Source: Dromaius novaehollandiae (Eukaryota; Chordata; Aves; Casuariiformes; Dromaiidae). Taken from it: a stretch of 64,000 nucleotides of DNA. The position numbers were made by a program, and so were the translations under genes. Below the pieces are notes generated by a model. The model was not told the origin of the DNA and ran no database searches. It was given only the letters and a program-made list of their open reading frames with translations. Positions 47,201 to 56,696 of the stretch are shown in pieces; the stretch's first letter is position 1, and the number at the start of each line of letters is the position of its first letter. Location: positions 72,735,601-72,799,600 of the forward strand of contig NC_088102.1 of assembly GCF_036370855.1 (NCBI RefSeq). The letters run 5' to 3'.

Positions 47201-49574
47201 GCGCTTGCGCTCCAGTGCGTTGTGATGAGCCCGTTTGTCAGCCTGCAACGGAAAGGAGATGCGGAGCATTAGGGGCCTGCGAGAGGGCGAGATGATCGCT
47301 ATGCCTCGCGTCACGGAGCCGCTGAAGGTGACGAGGGCGAGTGGCGGCACTGCTGGGGACCGGCACGGGGAAAGCTGTAATCCTTCTGGCAGGGTGTCCC
47401 TCCCAGCGCTGCATGCTTCTAGAGCCCAGCAGGGGCTGAGGCGAAGGGTGTGGCCAGCAGGAGCTGGACTCCATGACATCTGTCTGGCTCCCCCGCACCC
47501 AGCGAGTGCCCAGGGCGCCATCCCCTGCCTACCCCTTCAAGCTGGCTGCCAACACAAGTCCCTGGCACCACCTCAAACTTGGGCTCCACCTGCGCCAAAT
47601 AATGAGATGCGGCCCCGAGGCCCAGCTATTGCCCGTCCCCACTTGGCAAACACAGGCGGTACCTGGCATACCCCAACCAACCAGCGGGGCCAGCGCTCGG
47701 GGTGCCCGCAAGCCCTGGAGGGCCACCTCCCCAAGAGCAGTGCCAGGTCCCCCTTGCCCGGAGGCTGCAGAGGGCCAGGCAGCCATGCGCCCGCCCCGGG
47801 AGCAACCACGCTGCAGCCCAGAGCCCAAGGCGGCCAGCCTGACGACATAGCACCCTGTTCGTTTGCGCCGTGGCCACGGGCTGACGAGCGCTCGCAACCT
47901 GCCTCAGCAGCTGGCCCATCTTGCTGCTGCCCAGGGCAGAGGAACGTATGTCTGCGGTGCCCAGGCTGATGAGACGGGCCCTACAGATCCCCCAGCACCT
48001 TTGGCGTGCAGCCACTTCCATGCAAAGGCCAGCCACAGCCTTGCTGCTTCACGCATCCATCATCCCTACGGTGCCCGGTGCTGCAGGCAGTGGCCTGGGG
48101 AGCACGCCACGAGGAGGACCCAGATCTGGATCAAGGCTGGAGACACAAAGCAGCCCATCCACATCTCCTCGCCGTTACCCCGAGCTTCAACCACGCTCCT
48201 GCCTTCCCTCTGCAAGGGATCATTTCCAAAAAGCAGCCCGAAGCTCCAGGAAGCCCTGCTGAATCCCAAACGTGCACATGAAAAGCCTTGCTAGCGTTTA
48301 AAACAGCGGGACCATGTCACACGGCCAAGCTCCCGCAGGCAGCGTCTCCAAGAGGCTGCAACAGGAAGCAATAGGGAGCTGCCTGCGAAGCAACTTGCTC
48401 CATGGATGTTTATCTGAAAACATCACGTTCAGGCCAGCGACTCCAGACAAGGCGCCTGGAGCCAGCTCTGAGTGGCCAGCGGCTCAGTCACGCAAGGAGC
48501 CCAAAAACCTCGCTTGGCCAGGCAGCCGAGATGCCTCCCGCTCCTCCGCACGAGTGTTCGGGGAGTGCTTGCCGCAGGCGACTCGAGGGCCGTGAACCGG
48601 GGCGAGCACCTCACTTCCCGGGGGGCAGAGGGAGCCCAGAGGCCTTGCTCCGCAGCTGAGCCTTGGCGGGCCGCCTGGGAGCCGGGGACGCTTGAGGGGT
48701 GCGAGAAGGAAGCGACACCCTTCGCTTTCGCTTTCTTTCCGGCACGTCAGGGAGCCTCGAGACAACTTCCTGCTGGCGTGGGGCTGGCGAGCAGCCCGGA
48801 GCGGGCAGCCCCCAAGCCTGCAGCGGAGGTGGCCATGGCCAAAGCTCCTGAGGAGCAGGATGGCCCGATGCAAGGCTCACGGCGGCCTGCGGTCCAGAGG
48901 GTCCAGAGCAGCCGGCAGGCCGTGGGGCTGTGCCCCCTGCAGCCCCCCATCCCACCTGGGGGACTGGAGCGCCTGCCCGGACCCCCTGTCCCCCCCCAGC
49001 CTGCCCCACGGCACAGGACGAGGCCTCCGAGCCTCCCTCCTGCGCCCCCCCGACACCCGCAGCTCCCCCAGGCACAGCCCCACGCACCTCCCTGCCCAGC
49101 GCCGGCCCGCCCCCCCGGAAGCGCCCCCCCCCCGCCGCCAGCAACGGCCACGCGCGCCTCGCTCGCGCGCTGCCCCCTCCCCCCTCCCCGCCGCGGTCAC
49201 GCGCTCCGCCCCCCACCCCCCCCCGCGCACGCGCACTGATTGCCCCCCGCGCGGGAGCGCGCGCCGCCGCTCGCGCCCCGCCCCCGCCCCCCGCGCGCCC
49301 CCACGTGGGCTCGGCCCCTCCCCTGCCCGGCGCCGGTACCGGGGGCGCGGCGGCGCGGCGCGGGGACGTACCGCGGACTGAAACCTCGGCTGCTCTTCCT
49401 GTGGGGGGTGGGGTGGGAAGGTGTCGGGGGGGAAGGGGGAGAGAGAGAGAAAGACAAACACGCGTTACCGCCGGCGGCCACCGGCACCGGCGCGGCGGGG
49501 GGCCGGGGCCGGGGCCGGGACGGGACGGCGCCACTCACGTCGCTTTCCACCTCGATGTCATCGTTGTCGCTCAT
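44265..49574 (-). CDS. MAX: Protein max (MYC-associated factor X)
   Basis: A bHLH-leucine-zipper factor that dimerises with MYC, MXD, MNT and MGA and binds CACGTG E-boxes. Exons: 49539-49574, 49372-49398, 47135-47242, 44603-44726, 44265-44452. With the 27-nt second exon included the product is 160 aa, the human long-isoform length. That exon encodes EEQPRFQSA, the alternative segment separating the two classic Max isoforms. The basic region [36 protein letters not shown] and zipper [20 protein letters not shown] are intact, with E-box contacts H28, E32 and R36. The tail ends [10 protein letters not shown] with an acidic, serine-rich casein-kinase-type stretch before it. Nearly every residue is conserved. 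Confidence 0.97.
44727..47134 (-). other. MAX: MAX intron 3, nothing recognised
   Basis: This 2.4 kb intron has an A-rich tract near 46129-46160 and no other recognisable feature. The next intron upstream (47243-49371) is GC-rich and featureless until the CpG island begins at about 48.9 kb. Confidence 0.7.
49302..49307. promoter_or_regulatory. MAX: CACGTG E-box, MAX intron 2
   Basis: CCCACGTGGG, a palindromic E-box of the type MYC/MAX and USF bind, 65 bp beyond the small second exon. Confidence 0.5.
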
Positions 49575-49651
49575 CGTTGCCGGCCGGGGAGCCGCGGGCC
49601 GCGCCGCCACAACAACAGCCCGCACCGCGCAGCCGCCGCCGCCGCCGCCGC

Positions 49652-49657
49652 CACGTG
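49652..49657. promoter_or_regulatory. MAX: CACGTG E-box, MAX 5' region
   Basis: GCCACGTGACC, about 78 bp upstream of the MAX ATG. On the minus strand it reads GGTCACGTGG, close to USF/MiT-type sites. Confidence 0.55.
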
Positions 49658-49695
49658 ACCGCCCAACCCTCCCCCGCCCTCCCCGCCGCGCCGCC

Positions 49696-49814
49696 CTCTG
49701 GGAGACGTAGTCCGCCGCCCTCCGCGCCGCTGCCGCGTCTCCGCGCCGCGAGGACTACAGCTCCCGGCACACGCCGCGCCGCGCGCGCGCGAGGCTCGCT
49801 GGGAGCTGTAGTCC
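49696..49814. promoter_or_regulatory. MAX: Three ZNF143-type (ACTACA..TCCCAG) motifs in the MAX promoter
   Basis: Copies at 49713-49696 (minus, GGACTACGTCTCCCAG), 49754-49770 (plus, ACTACAGCTCCCGG) and 49814-49798 (minus, GGGACTACAGCTCCCAGC). The ACTACAnnTCCCAG motif is the established ZNF143/SBS promoter element. The last two face each other, so the stretch forms an inverted repeat. Confidence 0.75.
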
Positions 49815-49820
49815 CCGCGG

Positions 49821-49843
49821 GGCGGAAGCACCGTGCTTCCGCC
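49821..49843. promoter_or_regulatory. 23-bp near-perfect ETS palindrome
   Basis: GGCGGAAGCAC and its reverse complement GTGCTTCCGCC meet around one central base. Each arm holds a GCGGAAGC ETS/GABP-type core. A CACGTG E-box follows at 49855-49860. Confidence 0.65.
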
Positions 49844-49967
49844 GGCGCCAGGCACACGTGGAAGGCGGCGGCGCGGCGGCACGACGGCGCCGCCGCCCGC
49901 AGGCTTTCCCCGCCCCCGCCCCCGCCCGCAGCCCCGACGGCGAGCCACGACGGGGTGCTGCTGAGTC

Positions 49968-49973
49968 TTTATT
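49968..49973 (-). other. UNC93B1: UNC93B1 polyadenylation signal (AATAAA on minus strand)
   Basis: TTTATT on the plus strand, 256 bp beyond the UNC93B1 stop and only about 125 bp upstream of the regulatory motifs of MAX, which is on the same strand. Confidence 0.85.
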
Positions 49974-50228
49974 GAGGTGCAGCGGCGACGTACAGAAAGA
50001 AAGCAAGCAGGACACTGTGCTGTCCCAGCCCAGGAGCTGCCGGGTGCCTGGCCGACCGCCGCTGTGTGCTTCCCTGGGCTCGTCGCAGCCCGCTCCAGTG
50101 GGATCCAGCGGCAATAGCAAACGGTGCCGAGAGCTGGACCCGCCGCAGGGGTCGAAGGCCACTTGGCTGCCCCACGGCATGCAGCAGTGGCATGGGGCAG
50201 GGCACCCGGAGCTGGGGCGCAGCCTCGC

Positions 50229-52957
50229 CTAGCCCAAGCAGTCCCCGTCCTCCTTAGGCAGCTCGCAGGCAGCTTCTGCTGGGCGTTTGGCCTCCTCAGG
50301 ACCACACTGTGGGGGCTCCTGCCGCTCGTCGCTGTCAGGCGCTGCCTCGCCCTCCGAGCCCGTCTCGTCCGAGTTGTCCTCCTCCAGGTAGCGGTAGCCG
50401 CGCACCTTGTGCCGCGGGCGGGGGATGCGGGGCACACGGTACGCCACATGCTGCGCCAGCCTGTGCTCCATCCACATGTAGGCACCAGTGGCCACCGCCA
50501 GCGCCAGCAGCATGATGGACAGCTTGGCCTGCAGGAGGGCAGAGCAGGGGCTCAGGGCACTCCTTCCCCCCAGGCACTGGAGCTGATGCTGGGCTCGGGG
50601 GCACCGTGGGGACGGCTGCTTGCCCGCCCCTGCTCACCTTCATGGGCAACTCCAACCACAGATACACCACAAAGATGGCCAGGGCCTGCCACCAGTGGTA
50701 GATGGTGAAGATGAAGTCTTGACGCTCTTTGTCTTCGTATAGCATGCCCAGGAGAACTGCACGGGAGGAGATGGGTGCAGCTGGTCAGTGCGTCGCCGCC
50801 TCTGCCCTGCCAGGGGACGTGGGGAGGGGAGGCATTGGGAGCTGGGGACCTGGCTCACTCATCCTCGGTACTCACTGCTTATGCCGGTCTTGTTGAGGGC
50901 ACTTCCCACGCCCCAGAGCACGGCCAGCGTGTACAGCAGAGGTGCCTGGACCAGGGACCGGGGCTCAGGCGCCCAGCAGAAGAGGGTCACCAGCAGCCCA
51001 GCATGGATGAAGGCTCCGGCCAGCAGCAGGCTCTGCCGCCGCAGGCACAGCGTGCAGAGGGCCATGCTGGAGAAGGCCGAGGCGGAGAAGCCATAGGCCA
51101 TGAGGAGGTATGCCAGCTTCTCCAGCCCGATGGCGCACACGCCGTAGTTCTGCAGGGAGGGCAGGTGGGCACCAGCTTAGTGCAGCCCCAGCCGGGTGCC
51201 AGCCCTCCTGGCGCCCCCAGGCCCTTCCCACCCCGTCCCTGGGGCCACAAAGCGTACCAGGGAGAAGCCGGTGCAGACGAAGAGGACCTCGAAGCCGCTG
51301 TAGATGAAGAAGGGGAAGAGGTGGCGGAGGCGGTAGTCCCGCATGTGCTTGAAGGGCAGCTGGAAGATGTTGCCCCAGCCGATGCTGCGCAGGTCAATCT
51401 CCTCCGTGGGCCGGTAGGCTGAGCCGCATAGCACCAGGACCTGCCACGGAGCCATGGGTGAGCTGGTGAGGAGAGCACCCATGCTGCCTAGCACCTGGCC
51501 CAGCACTCACCACCAGCATGGAGAGGAAGGCCGCTGCCATGAGGGCACTCTCCACAATGATGAGGTTGACGCTGCGGGGCAGGCTCTGCAGCACGGTCTT
51601 GTTGAAGCCAGGCAACATGCCCTTGCTCAGGGTACCTGGAGGGCACACGCCATGTCTCAGCACCAACCAGGTGCTGTGGGAGAGGGGGGATGGCACCAGA
51701 CCATGGTGCAGTCTCACGCCTGGCCACTCACCACAGTGCTTGACCCCAAAGAGTGTGTGGTTGAGCTGGTAGAGGTAGTTGTTGAGGAAGAACAGCATGG
51801 GCATCTGAGCACAGACGAAACTCAGCTGCAAGACATGGCAGGGGATGCTCAGCGCCAGGCTGCCCTGTGCACCCTCTCCCCCGTGTCCCCTGGCAGTGCT
51901 CACGTGGAAGCAGGTGTAGAAGATGGTGTGGAAGACGACGATGTAGGCGTTGCAGGCGCCCCGTGGTGCCCGCTGCTGCTCCTGGACATGCTCCTCCTTG
52001 TAGTTGGCATACTCGTAGTACTTCTGGGCCATCCTGTGGGGCGCAGGGGGTCAGCTGGTGGCACCAGGACCCCCCCTATTCCCCAGCCACACCGGTGCCT
52101 ACCGTGTGATGTAGTTGCCTATAGAAGCCCAGAGGGGCACGATGGCCACCCCGATGGCCACTGCGGAGGGCACCAGTGTGTAGTAGCGCTCCCAGTAGTT
52201 GCTGGAGACGAAGAGGGCATAGATGCCCATGGCTAGGAACATGGTCCACTTGGTGCCGAAAAACCTGCCAGGGCCGAGGAGAGGACCAGATGGGTGCCGG
52301 CACCGGGGTGCCACAGGGTGGCGGGGAGCACAGGGCGGTGCCGTACCTGATGAGGACGGGCGTGTAGAGCAGCGCCACGATGGGGGTAACATTGATGCCC
52401 ATAAGCACCTTGCGGTCGATGTCCTCCAGCTCCATGTTGCTGTACTTCACCTCCCGGTAGGTCTCATCGTAGTGCAGGATGAGCTGCATCTGCAGCAGGC
52501 CTGGGGGAGCCCCGAGCACCCGTCACGGCCCAGTCCCACAGGGGTGACATGGGGACCCTGGGCAGTGGCGGGACCCGGTGTGGGAGGCAGGGCCGTACCC
52601 AGGTAGACACCATAGGTGAGCATGGCCGCGAGGCTGGCGGCCAGCACGTTCTTGATGGCGCCAAGACGCTTGCGGCGGAAGTACTTCTGCTCTTCCTCCT
52701 CCTCATTGTAGTCGGGGTGCGTGCCCACAACGTCGTCCAGCTACGGGGCCGCCGCTGGTCAGCCTCGGGCACTGCCACCCCTGCGTGGCCATGGTGTGCC
52801 CGGGCCACCGTGGCCACCTGCCGGCTGGGTCCTGGGGAACCCTCACCACCCCTGCAAGATCCCCGGGCCTCACCTGCGTCTCTGTCCCCTCAGGGCTGAG
52901 CCCATTGCCCTCCACCATGTTGGTGGCGGCCTGGCAGGAGTTGGGGCCCTTCTCCAT
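50229..52957 (-). CDS. UNC93B1: UNC93B1, trafficking chaperone of endosomal Toll-like receptors
   Basis: A multipass ER/endosome membrane protein (about 12 membrane segments) that escorts nucleic-acid-sensing TLRs to endolysosomes. Exons: 52874-52957, 52599-52740, 52347-52500, 52103-52264, 51904-52033, 51732-51825, 51511-51635, 51258-51440, 50876-51149, 50638-50756, 50229-50528. The product is 588 aa (human 597). Hallmarks: acidic DYNEEEEEQKYFRRKRLG before the first helix, GNIFQLPFKHMRDYRLRHLFPFF, LYEDKERQDFIFTIYHWWQ and KVRGYRYLEEDNSDE. Luminal glycosylation sequons N246-HT and N267-KT keep the human 21-residue spacing. YRYL (534-537) is the YxxPhi sorting motif described for the mammalian tail. 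The first exon begins at an acceptor (52967-52966), so a 5' untranslated exon lies further upstream. The N-terminal 28 residues and extreme C-terminus diverge. Confidence 0.96.
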
Positions 52958-52989
52958 CGCTGGGTCTGGGGGGTGGCCGTCAGGGGTGG

Positions 52990-54480
52990 GCGGCCCTGGG
53001 TGGCACCCCACATGGCTGGCACCCCTGTGCCCAGCACCCCCAGCCCCTGCACCCATGTGTGCTGCAGCCCCTATGCCCAGTACCCATGTGTCCCGAGCCC
53101 CCACGCCCTGCACCCATCTAAGCGGGAGCCCGTGTGCCCAGCACCCCCAGATCCCATGTGCCCCAAGCCCCCACACCCTGCACCCATGTGTGCTGCAACC
53201 TCTATACCCAGCACCTATGTGCCCAGCACCCTCAGTCCCTGCACTCATGTGTGCTGCAGCCCCTATACCCAGCACCCGTGTGCCCAGCACCCCCAGCCCC
53301 TGCACCCATGTGTGCTGCAGCCCCAGTGTCCAGCACCCATGTGCCCCGAGCCCCCATGCCCTGCACCAATGTAGGTGGGAGCCCTTGTGCCCAGCACCCA
53401 TGTGCCCCAAGCCCCCACACCTTGCATCTATGTGTGCTTCAGCCCCTATACCCAGCACCTGTGTGCCCAGCATCCTCAACCCCTGCACCCATGTGCACTG
53501 CAGCCCCGATGCCCAGCACTCACGTGCCCTGAGCCCCCATGCCCTGCACCCATGTGTGCTGCAGCCCCTATACCCAGCACCTGTGTGCCCAGCACCCCCA
53601 GCCCCTGCACCCATGTGTGCTGCAGCCCCAGTGTCCAGCACCCATGTGCCCCAAGCCCCCATGCCCTGCACCCATCTAGGTGGGAGCCCTTGTGCCCAGC
53701 ACCCATGTGCCCCAAGCCCCCACACCCTGCACCTATGTGTGCTTCAGCCCCTATACCCAGCACCTATGTGCCCAGCACCTCCACACCCTACACCCATGCG
53801 TGCTGCAGTCCCAATGCCCAGCACCCACGTGCCCCAAGCCCCCATGCCCTGCACCCATGTGTGCTGCAGCCCCTATACCCAGCACCTGTGTGCCCAGCAC
53901 CCCCAGCCCCTGCACCCATGTGTGCTGTGGCCCCTATGCCCAGCACCTGCATGCCCCAAGCCCCCACGCCCTATACCCGCCTAGGCAGGAGCCCTTGTGC
54001 CCAGCACCCATGTGCCCTGAGCCCTCACACCCTGCACCCATCTAGGTGGGAGTCCTTGTGCCCAGCACCCGTGTGCCCGGCGTCCCCAGCAGCCATGTGC
54101 CCTGAGCCCCCACGCCCTGCACCCATATGTGCTTCAACCCCTGCAGCCCCGATGCCCAGCACCCACGTGCCCCGAGTCCCCACACCCTGTACCCATGTGT
54201 GCTGCAGCCCCTATACCTAGCGCCCACATGCCCCGAGCCCTCACCCCCTGCACCCATCCAGGTGGGAGTCCTTGTGCCCAGCACCCACCCGTGTGCCCCG
54301 AGCCTCCACCCCCTGCACCCATGTGTGCTGCAACCCCTGCAGCCTCTGTACCCAGCACCTGTGTGCCCTGAGCCCTTGCACCCACGTGTGCTGCAACCCG
54401 GTGCCCAGCACCCGTGAGCCCCGAGCCCCCACGCCCTGCACCCGTGCGTGCTGCAGCCCAGGTACCCAGCATCCCCAGCC
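52990..54480. repeat. 1.5 kb minisatellite, ~60-bp period, in the 5' intron of UNC93B1
   Basis: About 24 copies of a ~60-bp unit with the core CCCTGCACCCATGTGTGCTGCAGCCCC followed by CCCAGCACCNNTGTGCCC. A higher-order alternation of GAGCCCCCATGCC and CACCCCCAGCC subunits is visible. Because the period is a multiple of three and the unit lacks stops, frames stay open for up to 399 codons on the plus strand and 340 on the minus. None resembles a protein. It lies between the inferred untranslated exon and coding exon 1 of UNC93B1. Confidence 0.93.
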
Positions 54481-54499
54481 CCGGGGCCCGACACCCCCC

Positions 54500-54600
54500 G
54501 CACCGGAGCCGTGGGGCCGGGCCGGACGCGGCTTCCTCGTGCGGGCGGGGCGGGGCGGGGCGGGAGGAGGTGCCCTTAAAGGGGCCGCGGCTTAGCCCCA
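54500..54600. promoter_or_regulatory. GC-box cluster upstream of UNC93B1
   Basis: Four consecutive GGGGC/GGGCGGGGC Sp1-type boxes (about 54539-54565), followed by CCCTTAAAGGGG. A plausible UNC93B1 promoter on the minus side of the minisatellite. No transcription start can be read directly. Confidence 0.35.
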
Positions 54601-56690
54601 GCCCTGCCTGCGCTGCTCGCCGCCCCTAACCGGCACCCCGCGACCACCCGCCCTGCACCCCGGCGCCCTGGGGCTCAGCACGCCGATGCTCGCTGCATGG
54701 CACCCGCTCCTCCAGCACAGCACCCGCTGCACCCCAGCCCGTGCGCCCCAGCCCTGCCCCGGCGCCCCGGCCCCCCCTGCACAGCATCCACCCTACCCTC
54801 ATGGGTGCACCACCCACCCCAGCCGCGCACAGCACCCCTGCACCAGCACACCGGCCCCTCCTGCACGGCACCCGCTGCGCCCCAACCTACGCCGCGGTGC
54901 TACCTGCAAGCGTCGCGCCCCAACCTGTGCCCTCTCCCCGCCGCACAGCACCTCCAAACCCCCCTGCACGGCACCCCTGCTCCCGCGCAGCACCCCCACA
55001 CGCCCCACACCCGACAGCGCAGCACCCAGCCTCTCCCCTTCCCCACCCTGGGTGCCACCAGGGCCTGCCGCCAGGCAGCCCACCCGCGGGGCCCCGGCTG
55101 CGCCCCGCTGGGGCCAAGGCGGGAGCTGGGCTCACCCAGCGGGTGCTGCGGGCCTGGTGGGTGCCGTGGGCTCCGGCGAACCGGCACGCGGCACCGGTTG
55201 CCTTCCCCTTCCTGGAGTGGCGCTGGGCGCCTTTCGGTTCCCCTTTCCTGGCCCCGGGGCCGGGCTGAGGCAGCGCCAGGGTGATGGGGCAGGGTGCCCC
55301 GGCAGGGGGGGGACCCGCTTCAGGGACACCTTGCCAGCCCGGCGCGGACAATCCCCCCCCCCCCGGCCCCGTGTTTGCATGTGATGGGGCTGGGGGCTCC
55401 CAGTGGGAAATCATTGCTCCTCACTGCTCAGCATCCCGAAACCCGGGGCCAGCAGGGCGCCCCCGCCCCGTGCTGCCCTCGGTCAGGCCCGTGCTGGGCA
55501 GAGTGGCAGTGCCGGGGGCAGCGAGTGCCCAACGGATGAAGGGTGCCGCGGGGCAGGGTGGAGAGGAGCGGGCTGAGCCTGTTTGCAGGGTGGAGCCGGC
55601 AACATCTCCGTCATGGGGTGCTGGGAGAATGGGGGCAGAAGCCGGCCAAGCCGGTAGTGGGGGAATTTTGGAGATGCGTTGCCGGATGGTGAGCTGGTGA
55701 CTGGCACGTGCGGTGCCCTGGGGTGCAGCATGAGGGGCATCCACGGGGTCCCCATGAGTCAGGGTGCCCCTGGGGGAGCAGCGGGAGGGCATCCATGGGG
55801 TATCTGTGGGTCAGGGCCCGTGGCAGTGGTTGGGTGGCAGTGGGAGTCCCCCAGTGCCACTGTCCTGTGGGGGAGGTCCCATCCTGTCCCTGGCCTCGTC
55901 CCCATTCCCACCCCATGGAGGCGGGGTGTTGTCCTGCCCGCCCCTGCCCGTGGGGCCTGGCTGCCTGCCCCACAACATTTAGGAGAGCGCCCCAAGCCTT
56001 GGCACCACCAGCCTGGCCTCCCCCTCCTGTTGCTGCCGCTCAACCCCCCAGGTAGGCACCAGCTCCGTGGGGTAAGCAAGCCCCATAGCTGCATGGAGGT
56101 GTGCTGGCAGCCCCACACCGGTGGTGGGGCCAGGCACGGAGCCCCTGGGGGTGCCTCAGCCTGCCCGGGCCAGACCCCCTGCTCGGACCCCGGCAGACAT
56201 CCCGGGAATCCCAGACATCCCCCGCTGGGTGCACGGGGACCTCTGGAAGCCGTGCGGGGCTGAGTCACCCCCATGGCCGGGACAGCCCTGAGCATGAAGC
56301 CACCCTTCAAAGGTGCTGCCGACCGCCCCGGGCTGGCACCAGGGGACACATATGTCCCTGCGCGGCGACTCCTCGCTGGGTCATGCCGGCATCTCTGAAG
56401 CTTCCTTGCGCACCGGGGCTGGCGCGTGCCCCGCTCCACCTGCTTTTCGGCTTGCTGTAACGCAGCCCCCCGCGGGGGCGCCTGCACCGGGGAGGCCTTG
56501 TGCAAGCCCGAACACTGGGTGAGAAATCCCGTGGGCGGGCGGAAAGGCTGTGCCTGCCCCTCCTGCCCTTCTTGCAAGGTGTTGCCCAGCTCTTTGGAGC
56601 TCGCCGCGGGCCCCGCGCTGCCAGTCCAGCCGGCGGCTGCCCCAACCTCTGGGCAGCCCTGGCGTCACCTGTCCCCTGCCTCTGCCCAGG
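54600..56690. other. Region between UNC93B1 and ALDH3B
   Basis: GC-rich, with short CAGCACCC-type near-repeats at 54640-54990. Apart from the Ets-IRF composite motif at 55232-55241 and the splice acceptor just before the ALDH3B ATG, I see nothing supportable. It should contain the untranslated first exons of both neighbours. Confidence 0.5.
55232..55241 (-). promoter_or_regulatory. Ets-IRF composite element GGAACCGAAA
   Basis: On the minus strand the sequence reads GGAAAGGGGAACCGAAAGG. It contains an exact match to the PU.1/IRF composite GGAAnnGAAA, with further GGAAG cores at 55203-55215. It lies on the strand of UNC93B1, an innate-immunity gene active in myeloid and B cells, about 2.3 kb before its ATG. 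Confidence 0.4.
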
Positions 56691-56696
56691 GCCACC

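Larger units (their letters stand above)
48960..49870. other. MAX: CpG island of the MAX promoter
   Basis: A dense CpG stretch covering MAX exons 1 and 2 and the upstream region up to the UNC93B1 polyadenylation site. It contains CCG-type runs (49630-49650) in the 5' UTR. Confidence 0.85.

Noticed and set aside
52785-53984. 399-codon Cys/Pro-rich open frame on the plus strand, with companions on both strands
   Set aside because: It is entirely produced by the 60-bp minisatellite whose unit length is a multiple of three and lacks stops.
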